A stretch of DNA of 64,000 nt from Selaginella moellendorffii. Its lineage: Eukaryota > Streptophyta > Lycopodiopsida > Selaginellales > Selaginellaceae. The position numbers and the translations under genes are program-made. The stretch lies in NCBI RefSeq assembly GCF_000143415.4, contig NW_003314321.1, positions 1,124,736 through 1,188,735 of the forward strand, given 5' to 3'. Shown here piece by piece: positions 10,601 through 23,129 of this stretch. The notes below the pieces were generated by a model. That model was not told where the DNA came from. It did no database searches and was given only the letters and a program-made list of their open reading frames with translations. Within the stretch, counting starts at the first letter, position 1, and every line of letters starts with the position of its first letter.

Positions 10601-12818
10601 AGATTAGACACTACATGAATCATCGAAATACCAGAGTCTGTTTGGTATGCAGGTAATACAGCATTCCTTGATTCACGTCTTGGGAATACCTGCAAGAAAC
10701 TATAAAAGAGTATTTTTAAAGAAAAGCAACGCACCTGTCGGACATCAAAAGCGTGTATAAAATAACCTGGGCACGATGCTCTACTCCAGCCTGTCAAAAT
10801 TGTTCAAGCTTTACGCTTCAAAGCCGAATTCTAGTGTTCATATTGACCTGACCAGTTGTTGCTCTCCCCGTTTTGAACTCAAGGGGCATGTGTTCCTCGT
10901 CGACTCTTACCGATGCATCGATCATTCCTTTCAGCCCGTACTTCGGCGACAAGATCATCTCCTCAATATCTACAACCTGAAAAGAGTGAAAGCGTGATTC
11001 ATACAGCTTAAAGTTTTTGGTGCAGTACCTCTGTAATGGCGACACGGCGTTCACCAGTCCCCATACCAAAGTCAATATTAGCTTCAGATGATTCCTGAAG
11101 GGAAAATGAGTCAAAGCACAGCTGGACTCAGGTTACCTTGGGGTTTCTGTAGGTTTGCAGCCAGTCCAATAGTGGAGGAATGGCGTCAACAAGCTTGATG
11201 AGCGCTTCCTTTTGATTCCCTGCACAATTGATGAATAGAGACCTCCAAAAATAAAATATAACCAGAATTTTACCTGCTAGAGCATACAAACCATCTATAT
11301 GATCCAAAACAATCCTTTTGGCTTGAACTTGCAAATCGTCGTGCGATGGTTTTTCAGCAGTTAACGCTTTCTGCCAAACAGAAGAACAGGACGAAAATGA
11401 GATCACAAAATCAACAGTGTTACACCTGAAAGAGCCGATGAAGCATTGTTCCTAGCAATGCAGCCATAGAACTATCGAACGACTTGAGCCTCTCGTTCAA
11501 GACAGCTCTTCTGGAACAACTGAAACTTGATCCTACCTGAATATACGCATAAAAGAAAAACATCCACGTAGAAAGATAAAAAAGAAAAAACATACCCGTG
11601 ATCCAGAAACAAGCACATCTGGGTGAAGTACAAGCAAATTAGCTTTGTGGTCAACTATGCACTTGTTGTCAGCCCCGAAGTCTCCGATTATGTTTACAGT
11701 ATCACCAGGTCGTACGACACTAGAACTCCTGCACAACGATAACGTGAGCTCTTTAAAATGCAGCAGCTTACAAGCCTACCATTCATCACGAAGGTGAACT
11801 AGTTTCTCAACCGCATTTTTCTCATCGAACAGCCGCAAAACCTGGCAGCACGGTGACGTTTATAAGTTTTTTTCGTAGAAAGAAGTTCAGATACCTTTTG
11901 AGGATAGCAACCAGGACCATGTTCCTTTTGATACTCGGATTCTGTTACCTGAAAAAGAAAAGAATGAAATACGTCTACAAGCAAACTTGTAGCGTACTTC
12001 AAGAACTAGATAATAAATATCCGGCTTAGTGTCCTCCGCGATCCGAGAAACGTTAGTGTGCTGTTCATCGTCATTCTTTGGAATGTGACTTGCCGGTTGG
12101 ACCACACAAGGCTCACTTCCAGGAGCTTTCTTGTCATCAGAAATTACCAGCTCAACCTGATCGAGTAGATCAAGCAGCACCTAAAAGAAACACACCAGAA
12201 ACTTTAAGGGAAAGAGAAAGAAAGCTTCATGTGATACCTTGCGCTTTCCTTGCCGTTTAGATCCATGTTTTATAACAGAGCGCGCCTGGATATGACTAAT
12301 CGGGAAACGGCTGCTGACAAAAGAGAAACCACGTACCTTGCATTGTGGAGCTGGGGACGGGACTCTCAACAGCTGTTGTTTGCTCGTTGGCTGTGTGATT
12401 GGTACATTTTCCTTGTTCGGATCATTCAGCTGGTAGAAATTCCATTAGACGCTCCCTCAAAGAATATAGCTTTTACCTTGAGACGAGGCGAGGTGATGCT
12501 TACACTCACATTCTTCCCTGATTGACAGGGGCGCAAAGCAAGCTTCAAGCCCTGCCATCGCTCGGCAGTGGGGGAGGCTTCCCAGACGATTTCGTCGCTT
12601 CCATCATCAGACCCCTGCGGCGACGCCGAAACCTCGGAAGGCGGCAGCTTGACACGTTTCCTATGACCATTGTCGACATGCTCCTGCTTGACCGGAAGCG
12701 CGATCTCTTGCGGCTGCGAGGAGGGCGATGCTTGGCGCTGGAAGAAATGCTGGATGCCGAACCTCGCTGGCTGCGCTGCCGCTGATGCCTTGGGCGGACG
12801 CTTGCCCTTCCTCGGCAT
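7634..12818 (-). CDS. DNA2: DNA2-like replication helicase/nuclease
   Basis: DNA2 trims long Okazaki flaps and resects breaks in the nucleus. The first exon starts [10 protein letters not shown] at 12818 and carries a PIP-box-like IQHFFQR for PCNA binding. The nuclease domain shows GLKGMIDAS and PLEFKTGR (PD-(D/E)XK, about 10860-10990) and an iron-sulfur cysteine cluster [10 protein letters not shown] near 10390. The superfamily 1 helicase shows Walker [11 protein letters not shown] (9280), DEAGQ (8900), [10 protein letters not shown] (8790), QYRMC (8585), SPYKGQV (8110) and NVAITRAK (7880). The last exon ends PEDPYKVVI and stops at 7634. There are many exons separated by short introns; I did not fix every boundary. 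All motifs needed for both activities are present, so the gene looks functional. Confidence 0.92.
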
Positions 12819-12937
12819 GGTTGCCGCATAAACCCTAGCTAGGGATTTGGCCAGTGGCGGGAAACATTTTAAACAGAGGAAAGGAGAAACGCTCCGTTAT
12901 GTTAAAAAGACACTCGAACCAAACAAGAAGCTCTCTT

Positions 12938-14101
12938 TTATCTGCGGCACATCATTCCACCGCTGCCACTGTTGCTGCTACATTGAGTCGCCACTTCCAT
13001 TCGCAATCCCATGTCGGTGATGGTGCTACTAGCGGCGGCCTGGGCCTGGGCCTGGGCCTGGAACACGCACGACTTGCAATCCGCGCTGATCAAAGAGCTA
13101 ACTTGGAACCTGTCCTCCCCGCCCATGATCGGCATGGGAACGCCCACCTTGACCGGGTTGTGAAACTCTGGCCGATAAGTCTGCCCCAGCACTCCATCCA
13201 CAGCGCTCGACAGGTTGAAAAACTTGAACTGGACGTCGAGGTGAGCGAAGCAATCGTCCCGGGTGAGCTCATACTTGTGGATCTTGTTGTCTCTCTCCGT
13301 GATGGGCACCACGGTGATGGAAGCCGACAGCAGCCCCTCCACCGCAAGCTCCACGCTGTTGGTCTCCGCGATGCGCTCCACTCTCACGTCTCCACTGTCC
13401 GAAGTCCACACCGAGTTGGCTCCCGCCGGAACCACGACTGGCTCGCCCTTGTACGTGAACACCAGCTGGTCCACCTCGTCGTCCCACACGCCAACTTTCT
13501 TGGCTCCCACCGTCAAGCTCCTGCTATCCTCGCCAAACATGACCCCCAGAGCTTGTACCCAGGTGAAGTCTCGGCTTCGTCCCTGGACGCGCTTGCCTAT
13601 GAAGTGCGCGTTGATTTGCATGCTGCTGTCCGAGACGATGGCGAAATCCTTGTCCGACATGCCGTGGAAGTAGAACATGACTCCGTCTCCTCCCACGAAG
13701 CGGGGGTCGTAGCAGACGGAGCCATAGCCTCGACAGTTGGGCTTCCGGCCTGTAAAACAAAGCTAGCCGTGAGAAGCAGAAACATTTGCAAAGAGAATAA
13801 GAGGAAAGCACAACTCACGCTTGCACGTAGCCTCGCACTTAGGCGAGCAATCGATGAAGCACGACTGCTTCCCCTGGACGGTGCTCTTCCGGTCGGGGCA
13901 TTGCCACGGGCACTGGAGCACCATCAACCGGCACTTCCTGTTCCTGCCAATGCACTGAGCACGCTCCGGCCCTCTCCTGTACAGGCGGCTGAGAAGGATG
14001 TAGTCCGTCGGCTGGTCCGGATAGCTGTAAGTAGCAGCCGCGGCTGCAACCATCATGAGCACCAAGCTCGACACTAGCACCTGCGCTGCTGCTGCTGCCA
14101 T
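12938..14101 (-). CDS. Secreted root-cap-domain protein (PF06830-like)
   Basis: The gene has two exons, 14101-13819 and 13749-12938, joined by a 69-base intron. The product has a hydrophobic N-terminus rich in alanine (signal peptide, about residues 1-22), a cysteine-rich segment with CPWQCPDR and CEATCKR, and a large C-terminal region with GVLGQTYRPEF, the hallmark of the Root_cap family of plant secreted proteins. The biochemical role of this family is not known. The C-terminus carries an AQAQAQAAA run and a serine/glycine tail. It lies 119 bases upstream of DNA2 on the same strand. The long opposing plus-strand open frame is a shadow of this GC-rich gene. Confidence 0.82.
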
Positions 14102-14380
14102 TGCTTCCTAAAGTCGATCCTTGCTTGAGGAACTGATGCGGAGTTTGCCACTCTTATAGCCCACTGAGAAGACTTCCGCAATGTTCATGTGCCGCGTCGT
14201 CCAGCACGATGGCATGTTTTCGACATGGCATCACGAGACATGGTGTTTAAAGTCAACCACGACAGAGTTTTGCATTCAAGTACATGAACCTTGCCTGGCG
14301 CACCCTTCCATCAAGCTGGAAGAATCCGAATGTTACATAAATTTACACAGAGATAGCGAAAGGTATGCCACTACCTTGCG

Positions 14381-15506
14381 CTACCGCCGCATGAGGCGGC
14401 TCCTTTCTCGCTTTCGAAAGCGTTCCAGCATGATCTCATCCGTCGCTGCCTGCCTCCTGGTGCGACCTTCGGGTGCACCATCGGGACCACTAGTTGCTTG
14501 CGTATTGTCTTGAGAAGAAACAGCAGCGTCCTTGTCCTTGTACAGCTCGGGATGATCTGCAAAGTGCGCACATACGCGGGCATGAGCTTGTAGTGCAGCC
14601 TAGCCACGAACTGTAGTACCTCTCCGCAGCCTTTCCGCGTACTCACGACCACGTTGGAAATAATCGGCGCTGTAACTGGCAGGAATACTGGACTGGGGCC
14701 TGAAGTGGAACACACCGATAGCTACATGTGTATTTACTGGAGTAAACACGCACCTTGTTCTGCCAACCAGGGGGCGCTTATCTTGAAGCTGCTTCTTTGC
14801 TGCCTCGGTTTCCTCTATATTCCTCAGCTTGTATCTGCAAGCTGACCAGGTTGAGTTGCCCGGAGCAAAACGCAGCAACTCTTGCCATACTTACTCGAGA
14901 GGGAGCTGCACCTCCGCTATACCGGTCGTCCATTGCGTGGAGCTTTCTTCAGAGTTCCTCTTTCGCACCTACACTCGTCCAGTTACGTGCGTGTGTGTGC
15001 GTCCAAAGAAGCAAAAGCGTTACCTTGAGGTGGTCAGGAATAACGTATAAGTCGTCCTCGGCAGGCTTGTCCGCGTCCACTGTGCCTCCAGACTCTTGCC
15101 TCCCTCTCTTCTTTGCAAGCTCCTGCTCCACATATTTGAGCCTGCGTCGCGTTTAGCTACGCATGAAGACCACGGCGAGAGGGACTTACATGTTGGGGTC
15201 TTCCACATTGACAGCGGTCTCCTGGGCGAAGGTGTCCTGGAGCACAAGCTCCTCCTTCTCGCCCTCCACTTCCACCTTGTCCGAGCTCTTGACCCTGTCC
15301 AACCCCGGCGACGCAGCCACCGGATTGGCCATCACGCCACACCGCCGCCCCCGCTGCTTTTGCAGAAGCTTCACCTCCTCCAAAGCGAGCCTGTGAGGGA
15401 TGGAAATGTGAGCCAGCGCCCATGGCGAGCGATTCGATGCTTACCGGCGCTCCTCCTCGTCATCCTCCTCGTCCGACGCCACACGCTTCCGGAACGTCTT
15501 CCCCAT
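14381..15506 (-). CDS. C9orf78/Tls1-like splicing-associated protein (HCA59 domain)
   Basis: The product starts MGKTFRKRVASDEED at 15506 and runs through about five short exons. Diagnostic stretches are LALEEVKLLQKQRGRR, LVLQDTFAQETAVNVEDPNM and YVEQELAKKRG, then ADYFQRGREYAERLRR, and the end RTRRQAATDEIMLERFRKRE followed by RSRLMRR. These match the C9orf78/Tls1 family, whose members bind the spliceosomal helicase Brr2 (human) or affect splicing of shelterin transcripts (fission yeast). The C-terminal arginine-rich tail is typical. It is transcribed away from the SUA-like gene, with 219 bases between start codons. Confidence 0.85.
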
Positions 15507-15725
15507 TTGCAGGTAGCCCTAGATGCGATTGAATCTTCCTTCCTCTTTGATCGATAAGGGTGGATTAGTAAGATACCTTTCTTGAAAAGAGATTTTAGGG
15601 CTGGCTGGGCTGGGCTGGGTAGGGCAGGGCAGGCGAAGAGGAGGCGCTGGAGGTGAGAGGCGTGCTTTGTATTGATGCGATAACCTAGAGCTAGAGCACG
15701 GCGAGCTCCGCGGGTGCAGGCTAGC
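15507..15725. promoter_or_regulatory. Divergent promoter between two splicing-factor genes
   Basis: These 219 bases separate the start codons of the C9orf78-like gene (minus) and the SUA-like gene (plus). They contain repeated TGGGC units (GGGCTGGCTGGGCTGGGCTGGG, 15599-15620). TGGGCC/GCCCA-type elements are common in promoters of plant housekeeping genes. I see no clear TATA box. Confidence 0.5.
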
Positions 15726-18700
15726 ATGGAAGCGAGTGGGCGTTTTGAGCAGCAGCAGCACTACCAGCACCACCATCACCATCATCGTCGATCGGGATGG
15801 GATAATAGCAGCGTATGCCTCCCTACAGTCTCACACTGGCTTTGTGTGTTAGTAGTGTCCCACTCCCACGGACAGTGGAAGAATGTGTCCTCGATTCCTC
15901 ATTAAACAGGAAGCAGGCTGGGACAACAACGTCCAATTTCGCAACCAAGTGCTGACTCCCCTTTTATTCTTTTGGATGCACAGGCTCACGATCAGGGCTA
16001 TGACGAGGCGAACGATCCAGAGCCTCCTGGGTATGTTTCTCATCTCTTCCTCTTCCAATGTCTCATGCTTTTCCTGGCAGAGGGAGTGAGGGGGAGTCGC
16101 GCCATCGCCGCCATTCCAGGCGCCACCACCTGGACGACTCTAGGGGGGACTACAGCTCCTACAGGAGGCAGGATAGCTGCTGGGAGCATGATAAGTTCGA
16201 CGACTCCGACTACAGGCATAGGAGCAGCAGGGACTTTGGTGACGAACGTCGGCGGTCGCACGACTATGATGATCTCGACAGGGAGAGAGGCAGGAGAAAG
16301 GACAAGGATAGAGGAGGCGGTGGAGGAGGAGGTCGACACGGTGGTAGAGATAGGACCACAGATGTCTACACGCCTGATGGATCGCGCTCCCCGTACACGT
16401 CGTGGCAAGAGGAGAGCAGGCCCGTGCAAGAGGAGCAACAGCCTTCCGTGGTAACTCTTTCGTTCTCGGACAACGTTGGTCGTTCTAACTCGTCTTCAGC
16501 AGGTGCCGACGGGAACAATTGTTGTCAAAGGCCTCTCCCAGAAGACAGTGGAAGATGATCTGTATAGGGCACTGGTATTTTGCCGCAGCAACTGGACCTT
16601 GGTTTTTGGATGCTAAACCGGTATGCTGCAGGAAAGATGGGGTCCGCTCAGGCATGTTCGTGTTATAAAAGAAAAGGTATCAGGAGTGTCGCGGGGCTTT
16701 GCTTTTGTCGATTTACCGTCTGTGGTAAGTGGTCCTTGTCTCCCCGGGTGTTTCTTTTCTTAATCAAGGACAACAACTTTGCAGGACGCTGCCGAAAAGT
16801 TGATGGCATCTATTGGGACTGACGGGATAACTGTCAATGGACGGCGGCTTTTTCTGGAATACAGGTAAGGCTGTCGTCTCTTTTCAGTCTGTACTGACCA
16901 AAGAGAATCAGTAGTAGACCATCGGGAGGGGCTTTTCCAGACTACAGATTTTCCGGTCAGGCTAGCAAGCCGTTAGTTGCCGTTCCATCTGACTGGATCT
17001 GCGCACTCTGCGGTTACCTCAACTTTGCTAGGCGTGTAGTCTGTCTGCAGGTACGTATGCGTGGCTTAGAGTTAGATGAGTGCTTACTGTCGGCTCGCTA
17101 CAGTGCAACGAAGCCCGCGGTGAAGAAGCCACTGATCTTTCAACTTCAGGGTATAGGGGACCTGAGCCAGGTGAGTTGTGCTCACCCACGCTCTCTCTTT
17201 TCTAACGCTGTGCTAAGCTGGAGCAGCTCCTTCACATGTTCTTGCCGTCCGTGGGCTTGACGACAATGTTGACGAGGAGATTTTGCACTACGAGTTTTCT
17301 AAACATGCTCCCATCAAGGTGAACTTTAGTCGTTAAGTTTTTCATCGCTTACCGCTGGGTTGCAGGATTTGCGGCTGATTCGTGACAAGTTTACGCACGT
17401 CTCTCGGGGTTATGCATTCATACACTTCCACTCGGTAAGTTGCCAAACAGTCCTGTTTGACCTGTTTCTGATGGATCAGCGGCAGGTCGAGGACGCGGTG
17501 AAAGCGCTCGAGGCCAGCAACGGCACCGCGATCGATAAGAATGGTCAGATTCTGCGGGTTGCATTTGCAAAGAGTCCCTATGGCCTGCACGGTGGGCCGC
17601 TTCTGACTGCTGCTGCATCGTGTGCCCAGCAGGTGCCTTGCTCTGTGTGTTGCGTTTCATCCGGCACTAACTTGGTCGTTGTAGTACGATGCCAGCGGCT
17701 GGGAGCCCAAGGAGTACGACGCCAGGTCAGAGTTGGAAGAGGGTGACAAGAGCTCCGGCTTTGTGTGGGATGAAGCCTCGGGCTACTATTATGATGCCGC
17801 AACCAAGTTCTACTACGACGCCAACAGGAACCTTTACTACGATGGAACTCATGGCGTCTGGTACACCTTCAACCAGGAGCTTCAGCAGTATCAAGCATAT
17901 ACTGCAGCGTCAGCTGAGGAAGCAGAGCCTCCGAAACCCGTTGAAGACGTATCTGCAAGTGAAACCAAGGATAGAGCGAGCAGCAGGAAACAGTACGCTG
18001 CCAGTGCAGTCATATCGGCCCCGGCAGTTGTGCGTAGTGATGCTGCCGCCGACAAGGTGGCGATGTCAGATGCCGCGGCGTCAAGTGCAGCCAAGGACAA
18101 GCTCAAGGAAGTCCGTCTTACGTCCAAGAACTCGGGCAAGAAGAAACTGAACAGCACGTTCAACATTTGGAAGCAGCGAATGAACGAGGCAGCCACGGAG
18201 GGCGAGGAGGCTGTCCGGAGAGAGCAAACATCCGGAGCGGACGAGAGCGAGGCCGTGTTGAGAGCTGAAGCTACTAGCGGGCCAAGGGTGGGATCCAAGC
18301 GGAGGTTTACGGAAACTACGCCTCAGTACAGGGACCGGGCGGCGGAGAGGAGAAGCCTCTACGGGCTTAGCGTGCCGGGAGATCCCCTGGAGGGAATGGC
18401 CAGTGCGGGCGGTGCGCCGGTGCAAAGCTCGGGAGGCTCGGTAGAGAGTTACGAGGCGGTCACGGTGGACAAGGCTCTGGACGAGAGCAACGTTGGCAAC
18501 AGAATGCTCCGGAGCATGGGTTGGCAAGAGGGATCGGTAAGTGTTGTGAGTAGTCTCTTGTGCTTTTGTTTCTAATGCGCCGCTCCTTGGGACAGGGGCT
18601 TGGAAAGGAAGGGACTGGGATCGTAGAGCCCGTGCAAGCACACGTTGGAACTGAACGGGCTGGTCTTGGCAGCCAAAGGAGCCGGTTTGAAGTGCAGCCT

Positions 18701-18763
18701 GGTGATTCCTACAGAGCTATCATCCAGAAGAAGTCTTTCGCTCGCTTCCACGATATGCTTTGA
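15726..18763 (+). CDS. SUA: SUA/RBM5-RBM10-like splicing regulator
   Basis: This nuclear alternative-splicing regulator starts MEASGRFEQQ at 15726. Domains in order: a histidine-rich start and an arginine/aspartate/serine-rich region; RRM1 (GTIVVKGLSQKT, then SRGFAFVDLPS); a RanBP2-type zinc finger (DWICALCGYLNFARRVVCLQC, about 16995-17050); RRM2 (VLAVRGLDDNVDEEI, then SRGYAFIHFHS); an OCRE domain of aromatic repeats (GYYYDAATKFYYDANRNLYY, about 17780-17840); a charged linker; and a G-patch (MLRSMGWQEGSGLGK, split by an intron near 18535). It ends KKSFARFHDML at 18763. This is the exact architecture of Arabidopsis SUPPRESSOR OF ABI3-5 and human RBM5/10. Introns are about 45-70 bases. Confidence 0.93.
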
Positions 18764-18872
18764 GGGATCCACTTAAAGAGAGAATAACATATATGATTGA
18801 ACCGAACAGTGTTTATATATTATATACGGAAAATTGGTGCCACTTATTTGTATGAAAGGAAGCTATGGTGGC

Positions 18873-20299
18873 TCACTGCTTTGCCTGCGGCACAACAAGA
18901 ACAAAAACAAGAGATGTCATGGTTATGGTGATGTGTAGTAGTAGGCATTACCTGTGAGTAGAGGAACGTCCCAAGAATGGCGATGGCGGCTCCGACGCCA
19001 TTGATGAGTTGAACAGGCGTGCGGAAGATGATTATAGACGAGACAATGACGCTGACTCTCTTCATCGTGTTCCCAATGCTGAAGGTGAGGGGCGAGATCT
19101 CATCCAGGGACATGTATGACACCTGATTGTAGAGGTGGTAGAAGACGCTCTGGGCCACAACCCACCTGCGAGTCATTTGCAAACGGAGAGTCAGGGTCAC
19201 GCAGAGAGGAGGCAAAGCATACCAGATGAAGTGCGGCCCGACGTTGTGCACGGCGTTCTGCCACCCCGACACCCACAGCTGAGGCCCCTCCATGGCGATG
19301 GAGAAGGGCGTGAGGAGCAGCAGCGACATAATGCTGAGGCAAGCGTAGTAGTTTAGGCCTCCGACTGCCTTGCCAGCCTTCATTCCCTTCTTGGAGAAGA
19401 TGTTTCTAAACACGAACGCAACGTTGGAGATCATCGCCCCCATGAAGCCTGGAAGCCATGAAGGAGTCAGTAACAACAGTGTGTTGGAGCACGTAAGTTA
19501 CCCGTCATGTTGAAGTTGAGCTCCGTGAGTGCGGCAAGGCCGCAGCCACCTATGATGGGCACAAGCGAGAGGTACACCGAGAGGGGGAAGGTCTCTCCCA
19601 TGAAGAGACGCTGGATCACAACACTGAAGGCTGGCTCCGCGCTCTTGATGATATGAGTGAAGGAGACGGCAACCTTGGACATGCTCACCGTGGCGGCAAC
19701 GTGCCCAATGGTATGAGCCAGCGCCACCTGTTCGTGGTTTTAGCGGAAAGTCAAGAGCTCGCAGGTGGAGGACTTACCGGTAGGAGCGCCTTCCAAAAGG
19801 CGAGGTCCGTGTCGGGAGGGGCGACGAGGCCGGTGGCCCAGGACGCGAGCATGAGCGCAGAGCCAGCGGCCAGGGAGAGCGTGGAGGTGAGCCACGGGTA
19901 GGGGTAGGCATTGAGCACCTTCTTGTTGTAGATGTTGAAGACGACGTTGAGCGCCCACCACGTCACGAAGTAGATCCCGATCTTGAGCCGGTTGAGCTGG
20001 GGAGGAGCCTTGGCAGCCGGCTCGTGATCAGCATCAGCTTCGTACGCCTCGGCTCGCACGATCCGCTTGCTCCGTGCCTGCTGTGATGGCTGCTGCTCGA
20101 TCGTTCCTTCCCATCCCAGGAAGAGCTTGCTACTGCTGCTACTAGTCCTAGTTCCACCACTCACTGGAAGCGCGGCTGCGAGCGGAGGGAGCCTCAACGC
20201 AGTAGCAGCAGCGGATCTGGTGCTCCCGACGCCGCCCCACCTGGTGCTACACGGAGATCCAGCGCCGATCTTGGCGGCACAAGCTAGAGAGGCCTGCAT
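18873..20299 (-). CDS. GPT: Plastid glucose-6-phosphate/phosphate translocator, copy 1
   Basis: The first exon codes for a plastid transit peptide rich in S, A and R (about residues 1-95), followed by RLKIGIYFVTWWALNVVFNI, the first membrane helix. The family signatures HTIGHVAATVSMSKVAVSFT, ALTELNFNM, FRNIFSKKGMKAGKAVGGLN and VFYHLYNQVSYMSLDEISPL fit the GPT branch of phosphate translocators better than the triose-phosphate or PEP branches. Such carriers exchange glucose-6-phosphate for phosphate across the inner plastid envelope. There are five coding exons; the last holds only the AKQ end, with the stop at 18873. It converges with the SUA-like gene, 109 bases apart. A close paralogue with the same exon pattern is at 26873-28272. 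Confidence 0.9.
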
Positions 20300-20365
20300 C
20301 CTCGCTAGCTAGCAAATACAAAGCCCTGATTCTCTTTGGTTTAGGGCTTTGGCCACTGCAAATGC

Positions 20366-20438
20366 GACTCCGTTGACTAAACTAAACATAAGAATCCAAA
20401 TGGCTGGGTGAAGTTGGTTGACTCCGTTGACTAAACTA
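20366..20438. promoter_or_regulatory. 19-bp direct repeat with W-box cores upstream of GPT copy 1
   Basis: GACTCCGTTGACTAAACTA occurs exactly at 20366-20384 and again at 20420-20438. TTGAC, the core bound by WRKY factors, occurs at 20373, 20418 and 20427, two of them followed by T. The site is 67-139 bases upstream of the GPT start codon. Confidence 0.5.
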
Positions 20439-20517
20439 GACATGTCTTTGCCGGATGATAGTTACGTACTAGGACACAAACAACTGTCAGCAACAAATGG
20501 ATGTGGGAAATGGTGAT

Positions 20518-22985
20518 TTAGTCGCACTTAATGTTCCTATAGATCCTCCGAACAAACACGCTCGAGCCCAAGTAGCCCACCGCACCTGCGCATCAAACCA
20601 TCAAAGTTATCAATCCATCCGACCAAGAAAACAATCGGAGTGTATGGTACTCACCACAGAGGCTCCCCAGTCCAACGCAGAGCATCAGAGTGTAGCCGAA
20701 GTAGAAACTCGTTTGGAAAAACCCGGACATCTTGGTCTTCATGAAGTAGTAGTAAACCGAGTAGAGGTACACGTACGCGGCCGTGGATGCAGCTGAGAAG
20801 AAGGACGTCCATTGCCAGTGGTAGTTCTCCGCATTTAGCAGGAAGTACGTGCCCACGATGGTCACACAAACCGTGACAATGAGGAGGATCACAAACACGA
20901 GCAGCATGAAACCATAGACGTAGTAGACCTGCCATGCACCACGGACTCAGATCAGCAGACTGAAAAAACTGGGCTCGACCGGGTTACCTTGTAGTTCCAA
21001 AAGGACGTGAACACGAAATACATCTCTATGAAGATGCTCCCGAATGGGAGTAAGCCTCCCATAAGCGCCACGATGGATGGCTTGAGATACCATTTCTTCT
21101 CCGGTATCGGACGAGGGATGGTCTTCACCCTGCAGGGGTTATCAGGCGTCCCGTTCCAGTTTCGCCCCACAACAGTCCCAAGGAGAGCCAGGGGAAATGA
21201 AATGAATGCCCAGATGACAAAAACAACGACCTGTATAATAAAAGTTCAGGAGAGAAAAGAAAAATCATCTCTACAACGTACCATGGTACCGAAGGGAATG
21301 GCGGCCAACGAGCGATAGAAAATTGCGACAAAGTTGAGAACAAAACCGATGCCAAAGCAGATGAAAGGAAACAACGAGGCCGTTAGTAGCATGGACTTGA
21401 TCCAGTGCTTGCCTGCTCCAAAGCGTGTAAGGGATTGTCAGCACCACAGGTAGAAGCATTACCTACCATCGTTTCGCGAGTAAAACCCGCCACTGACATA
21501 ACCGGAGATGAATGACGTAAGAGCGTAGCATACAATGAAGGTTGTCACTATTGCTCCCCGCCTGCATCAACACAGGGCGAGGCGAGCGATGAGCACCTCG
21601 GCCGCAGGGTGACAGATACTTACCCAACATAAAGCATCCCGACGATGGCCAGCAAGATCACCAGAAAGACTAGCGCAGCCAGTTGAGCACCAGTACCAAC
21701 AAGCGAAGACAGCAAAACAAGATAGCGTGGCGGTCTGAAGACATCACCGTGGACAAGCTTCCATCCAGACTCTTCACTCACGTCCCTTTCCTGGAAAAGT
21801 TCTTTCAAACACTGCAATGCGCAACATAAACGTACCAGAGTCTCGAGATCATCTTCCTCGCGGGCATACTTGGCATAGTCATTTTTCAGCGTTCTCATGA
21901 GTATCATAGACACCAGGCCAGTCAGAAATATGACCATCATGAACGAGTTGAAGAGCGAAAACCAGTGAATCTGCACGAAGATACCACAAGCAGGAGTTTA
22001 AACTTGTACAAAGACAGACAACAACAAACCTGATGCTCAAAGAATGGATAGTCCAGGTAGGCATCAAATCTCTTGTGGAAACTCGTGTTTGTCTCGATCC
22101 ATTTCACGGAGTATGTAAACTCCAGGGATTTGCCAGGCGAAAGTGGCTGCAGACCATCTTGCGTAAGGTTGACTTGGATGATCTACATAGCGGTAAACAT
22201 AATCACCATCACAGAGAGAGGAAAAGAGAGTAAGCACCTGGTTTTTGTTGTACTTGATAACGAGGTGCTTGTGAGTGTAAATGGCTACATTCTGCTCCTC
22301 CGCCTTGCCGTGGTGGTACTCACCGACAAATCCTGCGGGGACTAAGAATCTACTGGACGCAAGAGAGAAATGGAGAAAGACGTACCCCACAGTGGCAAGT
22401 CGTCTGGTTGGAAAAAGGCGCCGGTTAGAGAGTTTTCAAAGAAAGGAAGAATGGCTTACCCATAAAGAACTCGAACCAGTATGTTTCCTCGATGGCCGCT
22501 CTGAATTCCATGGCTTTTCTCTGATCCAGATCCAGCTTGCATATCGTAACCTTGTCAACAGACTCTGCAACACGATGTGCGCTGTGAGTGCCTGCGCCGG
22601 CAGAGCGAAGGCATTGACTTACTCTTGAACTTGATGTCGATCTGGCTGTCGATGAGCTCGTTCCCTTCCAGCACCGCTCCCAATCCCCCCCATTTGTGTG
22701 CGGGATTCGCATTTCCGGGTTGGCAGAAGGGCAGGCTGTAGTAGTTGTAAGTCTCCTGGGGATTGTTGTAGGGGCCGACCTTGTTCACCCACAGCACAAC
22801 AGCGTCGCCAATGTCGTACTGCCCAAGCAAGCACGCACCGCCACAGCACGCGTGAGTCCCCGATCCGGCAAAGCGAGAAAGAGAAATGGGCAAGAAATCT
22901 TCACCTTGTGATCGTATTCGGAAGCTAGGGCGAGCTGCAGCAGGCACGCCAGCAGCAGCCACGCCGGCAGGGAATGCATCCTCAT
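20518..22985 (-). CDS. Transmembrane 9 superfamily protein (nonaspanin, TMN/EMP)
   Basis: The product starts [12 protein letters not shown] at 22985 with a signal peptide. A lumenal domain follows ([48 protein letters not shown]), then nine membrane segments carrying [37 protein letters not shown] and [19 protein letters not shown]. It ends RIYRNIKCD. The terminal KCD fits the KXD motif known to retain plant TMN proteins in the Golgi. Family members act in Golgi/endosomal membrane protein sorting. There are about ten short exons. All expected conserved blocks are present, so it looks intact. Upstream in-frame GTG codons are not used as starts here. Confidence 0.92.
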
Positions 22986-23129
22986 CGCTCCCACCACTGG
23001 CAGCCCTAGACGCGGACTGCGCTCCCCCGGGCCCCTACAACTCCGATCTGGAGCTCCTTGCCCTAATCGAGAGCACTTTTATTTTTAACTCAAGATCCAT
23101 TTGCATTTTTCGGTACACGATCTAGGTAG

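Noticed and set aside
13035-13062. GGGCCT tandem repeat as a regulatory or structural repeat
   Set aside because: It codes an alternating AQAQAQ stretch in the root-cap protein. A simple coding repeat is enough to explain it.
12854-14077. 407-residue open frame on plus strand opposite the root-cap gene
   Set aside because: It is histidine/leucine/arginine-rich without any domain and lies exactly antisense to a spliced gene with signal peptide and family motifs. It is a GC-rich shadow frame.
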